The notes under the pieces are model-generated. The model had not been told where the DNA came from and did no database searches. It was given only the letters and a program-made list of their open reading frames with translations. A stretch of 64,000 bases of DNA from Sambucus nigra (taxonomy: Eukaryota > Streptophyta > Magnoliopsida > Dipsacales > Adoxaceae), in the NCBI GenBank assembly GCA_949130495.1, contig OX422216.1:97905967-97969966 (forward strand), written 5' to 3'. This document shows, piece after piece, positions 23,576 to 34,867 of this stretch; within the stretch, counting starts at the first letter, position 1; the number at the start of each line of letters is the position of its first letter. The translations under genes were made by a program, and so were the position numbers.

Positions 23576-25233
23576 ATGTCTCCTTCAGGTATTAAGGCGA
23601 GGATGATGATGCCGATTATGATGATGTCGTCTGGGCTCGTTGGTAGCAGAGGCGACGAGGGCTCCTCGGCCCCTGGGCTCCCCAAATATGGAAAATTGGG
23701 AATAGACATCGAGAACAAAATGGGGTTATTAGCAAGATCCCTCGAGCTGGTAAAGACGATCATCGACCCGGGGTACACTAGTTGGAGGGAGGTGCCAAAT
23801 GAGCTCAAGTTAGCTATTTGGGTGGCATTACAGGTAATGTATTTATATTTGTATTTATATGAATATTTCAATTTCAATTTCAATTTCGATTTCGATTTCA
23901 ATTTCAATTTCAATTTCATTTTATATTTATATTTATATTTATATTTATATTTATATTTATATTTATATTTATATTTATATTTATATTTATATTTATATTT
24001 ATTCGCAACTAACATTATATTTGTTTGCAGGAACAATTCAGCCTGGATCCAAAGCTACGCAATTCCGTCTTGGAGTAGTTGAGGGAGCAACATAAGACAT
24101 GGAAGAAAAATATGTGGACCCGGTACTTTGGAAAGACCCGAGAGTCCGCTATCCGAATGCGTGAATCCGTCCCGCTGAAGGAGCCGATCTCATTGGCACA
24201 ATGGCAAAAGTTCATTGACAATGAGATCGGGGAGAAACAATTGGCATCTCGCAAATCGGGGAGGGAAAATCGGGTAAAAAAGACGAACGTGCACTACTCC
24301 GACCGGACGTCTTACACGGAGGTGGAGCATAGGATGATGGTAAGATTTAATTTTCCTATATCTACATAAATATATTATTTTGCATTATTTTACTTTGTCG
24401 GGCTGATACTAATTTTGTTTTATTTTATTTCAGGGGACATGGAGTGGCCCTGGGGGTAGGCCACATAGGCGCGATAATTATGTGGCTATTCGGACGAAGA
24501 AGGGGAAGGATAAGTAGGTGTCCCCGAGTGTCGTGGCCACGATTGTAAGTAATTCGACAGTTTACTTTTTGTTAATTACGTTATAATTTTTTTATGTACT
24601 TATTTTACTAATCATGTGTTTTTTGTCATTTCAAGCAAAGCTTAAGGAAGTGCACGAGTCGCAGTCTGATGCCGACAAGGTATATTTGTCTACAGACGCA
24701 CTCAGCCAAGTGCTTAACATTGATCGCAAGGGGAGGACAAGGGGATGAGCTCGCGGTTGGCCAAATCTAGGATCATCAGATTAGAGACGAGAGACACTGG
24801 GTTGGCTCGAACGGTGGACTCGCATGACGCGAAGCTTTCCCGTTTGGAGGCGACGGTCGAAGATATATCCTCATTCATGAAGCATTCGTTGGGAGGAAAC
24901 TGTAAGGGGAAAGGGAAGGAAAAGGTAGAGAAGGAGGAGGTGCAGGATGACGAGGATGTGGACCTCGCTGCTTCATCGCCGACACATGCGGACTTTGATG
25001 ATCCACTCCCCTATATGGCTCCCTTTGACCGATCGATGTCGACACTTTGTTGGCCGAGCGTGTTTTTACTGGACATATTTGATGGCCAGCGAATAGGGCG
25101 GGGGTTGAGGGACCCAAATACCATCCAGGGTATGCCAGTTCATGGACGTTCACTTCAAGACATCGAGTCTAAGGTGCTCGTCACGCATGTGATACCCGGG
25201 AAGGAGAACTCCCCCTTGTGGTTACGGGAATAA
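23576..25233 (+). pseudogene. CACTA second gene, Ptta/En/Spm (TNPA-like) protein
   Basis: Accessory protein gene of the element, likely binding the subterminal repeats. Exon 1 is 23576-23833 (ATG start, ends CAG/GTAATG); intron 1 contains a hexanucleotide array; exon 2 starts 24031. Exon 2 holds TRYFGKTRESA, LAQWQKFIDNEIGEKQLASRKSGREN and TSYTEVEHRMM, typical of plant transposase PF03004, after an in-frame TAG at 24076-24078. Exon 3 (from 24434) begins GTWSGPGGRPHRRDN and has a TAG after KKGKDK. The C-terminal piece 24745-25233 has a heptad-like stretch and an acidic Lys/Glu region, then HVIPGKENSPLWLRE. Introns are GT-AG. Confidence 0.75.
23855..24003 (+). repeat. Hexanucleotide repeats in intron 1
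   Basis: Two adjoining arrays, first TTTCAA units with TTTCGA variants (23862-23918), then ATTTAT units (23920-24001). They fall wholly in the first intron of the TNPA-like gene. The long Lys/Tyr or Ile/Tyr frames across them are artefacts. Confidence 0.95.
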
Positions 25234-25544
25234 TGCGTCACGATGTATATTGCTGGTTGTGTCAATTCGTATATCATGTGGCCTACTCACCTCCTCAGAG
25301 CTAACCTTACCCCAGACATGTAGTGACATTATTTGAATTGAATTGCTTTAATTTGTTACATTTGAATTATATTTGGATTATATCGCGATGCATATTGTTT
25401 TGAATGTATATTGGCATTATCTCTATTTTATTTGGATATATTATGTTTGAACAGGTACAACGTTGCTATAACAGGTGCAAATATACTACTGGGCAGTGGC
25501 AGTGGCCATATTGCCCAGTAGATTTTTTTTCATTTCTGCCCAGA
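25234..25544 (+). other. CACTA 3' untranslated region
   Basis: AT-rich sequence between the TNPA-like gene and the right subterminal repeats. No gene is seen. Polyadenylation of the TNPA-like transcript is expected here. Confidence 0.5.
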
Positions 25545-25835
25545 ATTGTCATGGTCATTGACCGTGATAAGTCCGTGACAAATGAAACTTATCACAGACT
25601 TGTCACGGTCAATGACCGTGATAATTTTTTATTAAAAGTCATGGGTTTGTCACGGTTATAAACCGTGACAAAACTTGTCACGATCATAGACCGTGACATG
25701 ACCGTGACAATTCTAATGAACTTGTCACGATCAATGACGGTGACACGTCTGTGACAACAATAGTTGTCACCTCCATAATTGTCATGGTCATTGACCTTGA
25801 CAACTCCAACTTGTCAAGCTCAATGACCGTGAAAA
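25545..25835. repeat. CACTA 3' subterminal palindrome cluster
   Basis: At least six full or partial copies of the GTCACGGTCA palindrome (about 25548-25570, 25600-25622, 25648-25670, 25676-25698, 25726-25748, 25786-25835 in varied form). They are the right-hand counterpart of 15831-15888 and are more numerous and more degenerate. Confidence 0.85.
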
Positions 25836-25843
25836 TTCGACAG

Positions 25844-25856
25844 ATTTGGAGTAGTG
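25844..25856 (-). repeat. CACTA 3' terminal inverted repeat
   Basis: The minus strand reads CACTACTCCAAAT, matching the left terminus at 11 of 13 positions. Confidence 0.9.
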
Positions 25857-25953
25857 ATTGAAGCCCCTCATGAACCATCTCATTAGCAAAAGGCAGTCTG
25901 CCTTTTGTGAAGGGGAGATCTATTGCTGATAATGTTCTACTGTTATAAAGCTC
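25857..25953 (+). pseudogene. LINE L3 ORF2, RT remnant after the CACTA insertion
   Basis: The first three bases (ATT) are the right CACTA target duplication. Coding then continues the L3 RT: KPLMNHLISKRQSAFCEG followed by a shifted RSIADN-type segment. The piece ends where the element A LTR starts at 25954. Confidence 0.8.
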
Positions 25954-26490
25954 TGTGACACCCCGCCTAATTAAATATCGGGTGATCAGTCCTTTATTGA
26001 ATTAAATCAAAGTGTCCGATTGGTTCATTCTTAGCATCACTGTTGAAAAAAAATTGTTTAATAATCACCTAATAAATAATTAAGCTAAGTGTTAAAACAT
26101 TTTATTTTATAGATTAAGTCCTATTGTTATGATTTAATATACGAAACCATTTTCATGAACACGGATAATAATATTAAAAACCAAACCATCTAAATGAAAT
26201 AAACATGCTAGATTAATCATCCAAATAAAATATCCCAAATCAAAGGATAATGTAATATTCAAAAGCAATCCCAACTAAAACAGAATACTGAAATAAATAA
26301 AGAGTACAAATATCTCCGAACTAGATAAAAATTGGAAATGGGCAACACATGCCCTATCTAATAATGACTAAATAGAAGACTGAGAAGACAAGGATAAAGT
26401 CGTCTACTGCAAGGAACTGCAACTCCTACACAAGGCAGCACATCAACAATCCAAATATATAAGCCTGACGCCCGTGTGGCTGGACACCTG

Positions 26491-26531
<41 letters not shown>

Positions 26532-28206
26532 AGAGAAACAATAGATGACAAGAAACGGGTCAGAGCCCGAGTGGAAAATATCTTTTAAAATTGTTTAGCA
26601 AGTATATAAATTGCTTACCAGTTGATATTAAATACATGTTAGTACCTCGACACTCACTTGAGAATTCTCACCCCTCAACAAGTGTGCACACCTAACGTAC
26701 TACTGAGTCAATCTGGATAAAGCTAACCCAATTCACTAGTCTAACCCGATTTCCCCTCACCAAATCCTGATTCAAGTGATCGCATGATTATAGTTTATAT
26801 CTTATAACCTTTCCTTATGAATTTATTAATCCATCTATGTTCATCTCAATATAGTCTTAAGTTCACAACCACTTAATTCATTTAATATTATTTATTCAAT
26901 TTTATCTACTTACAAGCATAGTAGAGGAATCAATGGTATATGTATATATATTTATCACTCATATAATATATATACTAATCGGGCACCCCATATCGTACAA
27001 AAGAGAATACTAGTTCGGAAGCACTCTCGAACTGTATTAACACAAAACACACATATTGGAGGCGAAGCATAGTTCCAAGTCACTAATAGGTCAGCACATA
27101 CCCTCACGTCTCTTAGGACCGTTCGACTATCATTCTCAAATATCCTATACCAAGGATCCTATGTTCTAGGGTACAAGTCAATATCCCCCATAAATATCCA
27201 ATCGAAATAAGATTGTCCCGACGCAGAAACCTCCGTGATAGCAAGAAGGGCGGGTATGATTACACACAGATATTTATATAATAAATATTCATACACACAT
27301 ATTTATATTAACATCATTCAGATAGGTACACACACGACCCATATTATATTCAGACCCATATTATTTTGTATTTAATCATCTATATATATCAATAGAATTG
27401 TCCTAACATGGTTTCTACTCCGAATTTCAAAATAAATCTCCCAAACATCATTTAACTTTCATGAAAACATAAAATCATTATTCCTACACTAGCATGGATG
27501 TGTTATCAACTTAAGAACAACAAGTTAGATACTTGCCTCAAGAATGAAAGTCTGAATTGTAGAAGATGATGGGTATGATCCCGCTCCTCGTTCCCCGATC
27601 TACGCATTGGTGGTGGAATTGGCGAGACTGGTGTAGGGTTGATGGTTCTCCTCCTTGGAAGCCTTTTATCTTCTCTCTCCCTTAGCCTCTCTACAACTCC
27701 AATGTTTCTAACCCTCGATGACTCCTACTTCCATCAGATATAACCTCTCAATTTTCGTCATTAATTAAGGCCTAAAATGGGAAATTACTGAAAAGCCCTC
27801 CCGAGTTGTCGGTTAGGCCTAAAATCTCCCCGAGACCTAAACTAAATCCTCGAGTATACTTTTTTGACTATCCCGACCCTTCCGGACATATTGGCGCACT
27901 CGAAATGACCATATGGGAGACTTAGAATTAATTTACTTTTTATCCGTTTAATTTATTCCCGACACGACACACGCCCATCCCGACTTAATTTCTATAATTG
28001 TTCACTCGTGACAATTTTAATAGATTCAATCTCATATATTACTTTACTCATTTAGTAATATTCAACATAATTCTCACCAATAATTACTAACTCTCGTCAC
28101 GCTATTAAATATCTATTTTAAAATCCAGATTAATATTAAATTCATTTATCCCAATTCAATTTACTTAATCCCATAATCAAAGGCCATAAAAATATGGGGT
28201 AATACA
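25954..28206 (-). repeat. Element A 3' LTR
   Basis: Starts TGTGACACCCCGCC and ends GGGGTAATACA in plus-strand reading (TG...CA). It aligns with 54833-57818 over its length but lacks about 735 bases present there (56284-57020) and about 45 more near 55880-55925. It contains a TA microsatellite. Short frames within are ignored. Confidence 0.9.
26493..26529. repeat. TA microsatellite in the A 3' LTR
   Basis: Uninterrupted AT dinucleotides, about 18 units; the matching array in the other LTR (55376-55422) is longer. Confidence 0.95.
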
Positions 28207-28220
28207 TACTATCCCCCTAA
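28207..28220 (-). promoter_or_regulatory. Element A polypurine tract
   Basis: On the minus strand TTAGGGGGATAGTA stands directly before the 3' LTR start TGTATTACC. Such a purine run primes plus-strand DNA synthesis. Confidence 0.65.
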
Positions 28221-29339
28221 TAACAGAATTTTGTCTCGAATTTCAAAAAATAAGGCATACCTGGTAAAAACAATTCTAGGTACGTTTTGTGCATATCTGC
28301 CTCACTCTCCCAAGTGGACTCCTCTACATTATGATGCTCCCACTAGACCCATACAAGTGAGACTACCTTCGACCTCAGTCTCCTCTCACTATGATATAAA
28401 ATAGCCACTGGACTCTCCTCATAAGAACTGTCGGGCTGCAAATCAATCTCCTCTATCGCAATATGAGTGTGGGCCAAATCATCCCGAAGATACTGCCTTA
28501 ACAATGAAATGTGGAACACATCATCAATACGGTGTAAGGGCTCCAGTAACCCAAGTCTGTATGCCACTGGTCCAATCCTCTCGATAATGGAAAATGGTCC
28601 TACGTACCTCGGATCCACTTTTCCCTTCTTCCCGAACCTCATTACTCCTTTCATAGGATACACACGCAGTAATACTTGGTCCCCCACATTAAATTCCCTG
28701 AAGAACCTTTTTGCATCGGTGTAGATTTTATGCCTGTCCTGGGCTACCCGAATGCGACTCATGATCAACTCAATCCTGCCTGATGGGACCTGAATCACCT
28801 CTAGACCGAGTAACTTGTTGTCCCCCACCTCTAGCCAACAAGTGGGAGAATGACAAGGTCTGCCGTACAATGCCTCAAACGGGGCCATGCCAATCGTAAA
28901 CTAGTAGGAGTTATTATAAGAAAACTCCTCCAGAGGAAGGTACTGCTCCCACCCCCTCCAAAATCAAGGACACACGTGCGTAACATATCCTCCAGCGTCT
29001 GATTAGTATGCTTAGTCTTCCCATCTGTCTGCGGATGATAAGTCATACTCAATCGCAGTTCGATACCCATAGCCTCCTGAAAGCTCTCCCAAAAACGTGA
29101 CACAAAATTTTTGTCTCTGTCAGACACGATATCCAGTGGAACCCCATGCAACCTCACTATCTCAACAATAAATAATTGGTCATACTGTCAAGTAGTGTAG
29201 TCTGTCTGCACTGGCAGAAAATGCACTACCTTGGTCAAATGATCCACCACTACCCATATAGAATCGTGACACCGCTATGATGTAGGCAACCCAGGGATGA
29301 AATCCATGGAAATGCTCTCCCATTTCCACATAGGTATCT
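28221..29339 (-). pseudogene. Element A integrase core, C-terminal domain and chromodomain
   Basis: Integrase joins element DNA to the genome; the chromodomain steers it to marked chromatin. From 29339 downward: ISMDFIPGLP and WVVVDHLTKVVHFLP, then LDIVSDRDKNFVSRFW with the second catalytic aspartate. The catalytic glutamate position in the HPQTDG motif is Lys (codon 29011-29013). APFEALYGR and the GPx region (VDPRYVGPFSIIERIGPVAYRL) follow, then VFHISLLRQY. A chromodomain-like end reads SKVVSLVWV, a TAG near 28342, then WEHHNVEESTWE. Further stops lie near 29295 and 29190. It continues the integrase start at 51151-51332 once the hAT element is removed. Confidence 0.88.
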
Positions 29340-29347
29340 CTAGCGGC
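29340..29347. repeat. hAT target-site duplication, left
   Basis: CTAGCGGC, matching CTAGCGAC at 51143-51150 (7 of 8). hAT elements make 8-bp duplications. Removing one copy and the hAT element rejoins the integrase frame (LLQSLEIPMWKWE). Confidence 0.85.
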
Positions 29348-29358
29348 TAGGGGTGTTC
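29348..29358 (+). repeat. hAT 5' terminal inverted repeat
   Basis: TAGGGGTGTTC; its inverted partner is at 51132-51142 and a duplicate at 34876-34886. Confidence 0.88.
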
Positions 29359-30349
29359 AGAAAACCGAATGGACCGATGTACCGAACTGGACCGTCATGA
29401 TTTTTCTAGGTTTTTTTTATTCGGTCCGGTCCAGGTTTTTTTTTGCAGACCGATCTAACTGGTCCGGTCCTCGGTCTCCCTTAATAAATACCCGGTTTGG
29501 ACCGACCCGGACCGGTTACTCTAATATATATGCATTTAAATATATTTATACATATATAATATATTAACAGTATGCACACACAAGTTAAGTTAGAGTTAAG
29601 TACGATGGTCCAAAAAAAGAAAGGAAGGAAATAAAGAAAACCCTAATCAAATCTTCTAATAAACAACACACACACGCACACTTTTTTTTTACTTCTCTTC
29701 TCTCTTTGCTGGAGTCCATCCTTACAGTTAGAGATCTGCGGAGGTTTCCCCTTGGGCCCTTACAGATCTCCAACCTTACAGCCGCTGGAGTCCAGACTTA
29801 CACACATAGCGGTTTGATCAGCGGTTTGATCCCCTTACAGATCTCTGCCTTACAACCGCTGGAGTCCAGTCCCTGCGCCGTGTCGCTGACAGATATGTGG
29901 CTTCCCCTGCGCCGACAGATATCCTCTGATCTCCGTGTCTCTTCCCCTATGATGCTTCCCCTGCGCCGACACCGCTGCGTCGTTTCCCCTTCGCTGACAC
30001 CGTCGCTTCCCCTTCTCCCTCGCTGCTACTGGTGGTAAGAAATGAAACTGATCATTTGTTTTGTTCATTATTTGTTCTGTTCATTACCTTTGTTCTTTCA
30101 AAAATGGAACTGATCATGACTTATTTTTTGTTTTTAAAATTTTATTTCAAAATCTTTTACTTTTGTTCATTATTTTTGCAAAAAATAAATTAATATAAAT
30201 GAAAAAAAGGAATGCCCCTGCTGAGTCAGTGTGTGTGAAAACTTGTTTTTTGTTTTTTGTTTAGTAATTAATATAAATTAATATAAATTAAAAATTAAGC
30301 AAAATAGCATGATAACTTGTTTAAATTTATGTGGTATATTTTGTAGATA
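29359..30349 (+). promoter_or_regulatory. hAT 5' region: subterminal motifs, leader exon and intron
   Basis: 29370-29520 carries many GGTCCG-type motifs, likely transposase-binding sites. 29705-30036 is a GC-richer leader with diverged internal repeats (CCGCTGGAGTCCAG three times; CTTCCCCTGCGCCGACA-like units). GTAAGA at 30036 and TTTTGTAG at 30338-30345 would remove an intron just before the ATG at 30350. The short frame at 29706-30038 is taken as part of the leader. Confidence 0.5.
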
Positions 30350-32440
30350 ATGGCCGCCCAAATGGATGAAAATGAAGGTGGGCTTCCCTCTACCCAAGCT
30401 GTAATGCAAGGTACAAATGCCCCTCCTAAACCCCCTATAAATCCAAAAGTTAAATGTTCAAAACGAAAATCGAATGCTTGGGAGCATTTTACCGAAATTT
30501 AAGGTTGTGATCCAAACAAACGTAGGGCAAAATGTAATTATTTTCCCTCAACATATGCTTGTGATCCAAATAAAAATGGAACTAAAAACATGTTGGCCCA
30601 CATCAACAAGTGTAAGAAATTTCCGAGAAGGTGTGATGAGAAACAAAAAAATTTGTCATTTAAAAAAGAATATGGGGAGTGTCCTAGTCTTGTAGCATTT
30701 GGTTTTAGTTTAGAAGCTTGTCGTGATGCTCTTGCTAAGACGTTAATCATTGATGAATTGCCTTTTCGGTTTGTTGAGGGGGAAGGATTTCGACAATTTA
30801 TGAGAATTATTCAACCGAAGTTTACAAAAATCTCAAGTCGTATTACGGTTGCAAGAGATTGCTTAACAATATTTTTGAATGAGAAAATAAAGTTATAAAG
30901 TGATTTGAAGGGAAAAGGAATATGCATCACAACGGACACATGGACTTCTATTCAAAATATCAATTACATGTGCCTCACGGCTCATTATATTGATGATGAA
31001 TGGAAGTTACAAAAAAAGATTTTAAACTTTTGTCAAGTCCGAAGTCATAAGGGGGAGATGCTAGGGAAGGTTATTGTATCATTGTTAGTGAAATGGGGGA
31101 TTGATACCATTTTCATCGTAACCGTTGACAATGCTAGTTCTAATAATGGTACCATTAAATATTTGCAAAGAAAAACCAAATCTTGGAAAGGTACTATTTT
31201 AGAACATGAGTATTTGCATATGCGATGTTGTGCTTATATCTTAAACCTAATTGTGGGTGATGGGTTAAAAGAAATGGATGAGTCGGTTGTTAAAGTGCGC
31301 AACGCGGTGAGGTATGTGAGGTCCTCCCCTTCTAGGTTGTTAATGTTCAAAATGTGTGTAGAGAAAGAGAAAATTGAGAGTAAGGGTATGTTGTGTTTGG
31401 ATGTTCAAACAAGGTGGAACTCCACCTATTTAATGTTAGATATAGCCGAAAAATTTGAGAAAGCTTTTGAAAGGTTAGGGGAGGAGGACAAAAATTATGC
31501 TTCTTGCATTAATGGAGAATTTGAAATCCAAGAGGATGATGAAGTGAGGGGGAGGGTTAGGGGCGGGAGGACTATCTTAGGGCCTCCTTTGAGTGTTGAT
31601 TGGGAGAAAGTGAGGGCACTTGTGAAAATTTTAAAGATATTTTACAATGCAACTTTGAGATTTTCGGGTTCATTATTTGTTACTTCAAATTTATTTTTCA
31701 ATGAGCTTGTTATAATACAAAACAATTTGAACCAATTGAAAATAAGTGGGGATTATCACATATCTTCGATGGCGGATAACATGGTTAAGAAAATGGACAA
31801 ATATTGGAATATTGAAAAGATAAACTTGTTGTTACTTGTTGCGGTCATCCTTGACCCTAGATATAAATTGGGGTATGTGTCATATTGGTTTGATAGCATG
31901 TATGAAAGTAGTGTGGCAAAAAGAGATGACAAGGAGAGCAAAAAATGTACTTATGCGTTTGTATGAGTGGTATGGTGATAATAATGTGCAAAATGGTTCA
32001 TCACAAAATGCATCACCAAGTGACGTCATTAAATTAGTAGTTGATGGTGGAGATGATGATGTTGATGGTCATGCTTTTTTATCTACCCAATTTAAAAAAC
32101 ATTTAGAGTCGGGAGATAGTGTCGGGCGTAGTAAGTCGGAGGTGGAGAAGTACTTGATTGAGACTAATGACGATGCAACCAACAAAAGCTTTAATGTATT
32201 AATGTGGTGGAAGAGTAATTCATTTAAGTACCAAGTTCTTTCTCGTGTGGCAAGGGATGTATTAGAAATTCCGGTGTCAACCGTGGCCTCCGAGTCGGCA
32301 TTTAGCACGGGGGTCGTATCCTTGACCCATTTCGTAGTTCACTTTCTCCCAACACGGTGGAAGCGCTTGTTTGTACCCAAAATTGGCTCAAGTCTTCATC
32401 AAAATCAATTAGCCTTAGAGATGCCATGGATGAGGTGGAA
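30350..32440 (+). pseudogene. hAT transposase (BED finger, RNase H-like, dimerization domain)
   Basis: Transposase of the Ac/RICESLEEPER type. One frame runs from the ATG at 30350 to about 31940 with two stops (30500-30502 and 30896-30898). A BED finger follows the start (NAWEHFTEI, a degenerate CNYF, then GTKNMLAHINKC). RNase H-like fold motifs are GICITTDTWTS (first aspartate), FIVTVDNASSNN (second aspartate), LDVQTRWNSTY and VILDPRYK. A frameshift near 31940 leads to LMWWKSNSFKYQVLSRVARDVL and IPVSTVASESAFST, the dimerization region with its glutamate. After a second frameshift near 32305 the end (RSSLSPNTVEALVCTQNW) is readable until 32440, where inverted element A sequence begins. Confidence 0.88.
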
Positions 32441-34867
32441 CATAGACATCAGGGTTACCCCGAGGGGGACAGGGCCCTGTAATAGCAGGGTGACCGTTAG
32501 GAGCAACAGAGACTAATCCTACCAGCTCCCAGCACCACCTCAGATGCCAGCCTTACCATCCGTCCCAATTCAATAGGGAAAATTGCAGTATGGACGTATT
32601 TATAACGTCCACCAGGCATCAGCACTACAGGAGCCACCCGTAGTTGAGGGTAAGTTTCTTATCCATGGTACTATAGGGCGTATTTTATTTGACACTGGGG
32701 CATCACACTGCTTCATAGCCACTAATTTTGCATGGGCCACGGGGTTGTTAGACACGGTAAAGAGTACAGTGACATGTGTAGACTCACCATTGGGTAATGG
32801 GTCGTTGATTTTATTTATATGTCGGGGAGTAGGTATAGATATTGGGAGCCTGATTTTGCGTGCCGATATGCTAGTCGAGCATGAAGCCATTATTGGCATG
32901 GATTGGCTTGCTGCTTTTAGAGCTATGATAGACTGTTTCAATAGGAGTATTATTTTTGCTATTCTAGGTCAGAAGATGTTTCTTGCGGTGATGCCTTGTC
33001 CTGAGGGAGGATCGTCCACCCATTTATATTACATAGAGGAGGAGACATATAAGGAGGTAGTGATCCCCATTGATTCAATTCCTGTAGTTCATGAGTTTTT
33101 CAATGTGTTCCAGGATATGCTGGGACTATCGCCCAGCTGATATATACATTTCGTTATAGATTTGATGTCGGGCACTCGATCGATAGCCCGTACACCATAC
33201 CGTATGGCTCCAGTTGAGATGAGAGAGTTACGTGATTAGATTGAGAAACTGTTGGGACAGGTCTTCATCCGTAGGAGTACCTCGCCTTGGGGTGCTCCCG
33301 TGTTGTTTGTGAAGAAAAGAGATGGGTCATTTAGGTTGTGTGTGGACTACCGAGAGTTAAACAAAGCCACGATATGGAATAAGTATTTGTTGCCCCGAAT
33401 CGATGACTTGTTCGACCAGTTGAGAGGAGCTGCCTTCTTGTCAAAGATAGACTTGAGGTTAGGATATCATCAGTTACGGATTAGGGAGAAAGATGTGTCG
33501 AAGACTACTTTCTTGATGAGATATGGATCCTACGAGTTTAGGGTTATGCCGTTTGGCCTAACCAATGCTCTAATAGTGTTTATGGATTTAATGAACAGGG
33601 TCTTCAGAGAGTTCCTAGATCAGTTTGTCATCATATTCATAAATGACATTCCGATTTATTCCCAGACTGAGGAAGAGCATACCGAGCATTTGAGGCGAGT
33701 TCTTCAGACTCTGCGAGAGCATCAGCTATATGCTAAGTATGAGAAGTGAGGGTTTTGTCTACGCGAGGTCCAGTTCTTGGGGCACATTGTCTCTGCCAAG
33801 GGGATATCCTTAGATCCGTAAAAGTTGCCCGCAATGAGGGAGTGGGGGCAGCCCACGACACCGTTAAAGATTCGTAGTTTCTTGGGATTGGCAAGGTAAT
33901 ACAGGCGGTTCATTCCACGATTCTCAAAAATAGCGGGTCCATTGACTAATTTGACTCGCAAGGGGGTACCGTATGTATGGGATGGCGCTTGTCAGTTGGC
34001 TTTCGATAAGCTAAAGGATAAGTTGACTTCAGCGCCAGTCCTTGCTTTACCCAGGCCACGAGTACAGTACCTGGTGTATACTAACGCTTACCTATAAGGG
34101 GCTTGGTGGAGTACTTCAGCAGGAGGAGCAGGCTATAGCTTATGCCTCCCGCAAACTCAAGCCTCACGAGAGGAATTTCCCCACCCACGACTTGGAGCTA
34201 GCAGCAGTCGTTTTTACCTTACGAATATGGAGACATTACTTGTTGGGGGATAAGTTTCTCCTGTTCATAGACCATAAGTCACTGCAATACTTGTTCACTC
34301 AGCGGGAGTTGAACATGCATCAGCGCAGGTGGCTGGAGTTTGTGAAATATTACCAGTTTGAGATACAGTACCACCCGGGGAAGGCTAACGTAGTTGCTGA
34401 TGCATTGAGACGTAGGCCAATAGGAGAGGTAGCGAAAGTGTGGAAGGCGAAATGGAAGGAGTTGGAATATTAGGAGGCAGTAGACCGATCCTTTATGTCC
34501 ACCATGGTGGTCACACCGGAGATTGTTACGAGGGTGATTTAAGGACAAGCCACTGATTCGTTTTGCCAGGATCAGATTGTACGACTTCTAGCTAAGGGCA
34601 CAGAGTCTTACTTAGTGAGTTCAAATTTGGGTTTCGATTTAATGGGGGATTAGCGGTCCAGGAGGGTGAGGACTTACGTCATGCATTGATGACAGAGTCA
34701 CATGGATCTCGATTTTCAGTACATCCCATAGGGGATAAGATGTACCAGGATATGAGGCGACAATACTGGTGGAGTGGGATGAAGAAGGAAATTACGGAGT
34801 TCGTATCCAAGTGTGCCACCTGTCAGGTGGTAAAGGTGGACCATCAGAGACCACCAGGGTTACTTCA
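32441..34867 (+). pseudogene. Inverted copy of element A protease-RT-RNase H-integrase start
   Basis: Same content as 51151-53589 but on the plus strand. Retropepsin with FDTGASHCFIA (32690-32722); the flap-side sequence lacks four codons (LDMH) found in the other copy. RT from 33252 ([41 protein letters not shown]) with FIND in place of FIDD at 33636-33647. RNase H at 34042-34473 ([31 protein letters not shown]). The integrase zinc domain at 34686-34860 ends in LLQSLV. The frame is broken between domains. Stops shared with the other arm predate the duplication. Confidence 0.92.

Larger units (their letters stand above)
15785..25856 (+). mobile_element. CACTA (En/Spm) DNA transposon, 10.07 kb
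   Basis: Both ends are present: CACTACACCAAAA at the left and the inverted CACTACTCCAAAT at the right, with a 3-bp ATT duplication outside, as CACTA elements make. Subterminal palindromes based on GTCACGGTCA lie at both ends. Inside are a tnp2-type transposase gene (17351-23281, split by LINE L4) and a second gene of the Ptta/En/Spm type (23576-25233). Both genes carry stops, so the copy is not autonomous. It sits in the RT of LINE L3. Confidence 0.93.

Noticed and set aside
23530..24095. Lys/Tyr and Ile/Tyr/Ser repeat proteins
   Set aside because: They are translations of the hexanucleotide arrays in an intron of the TNPA-like gene.
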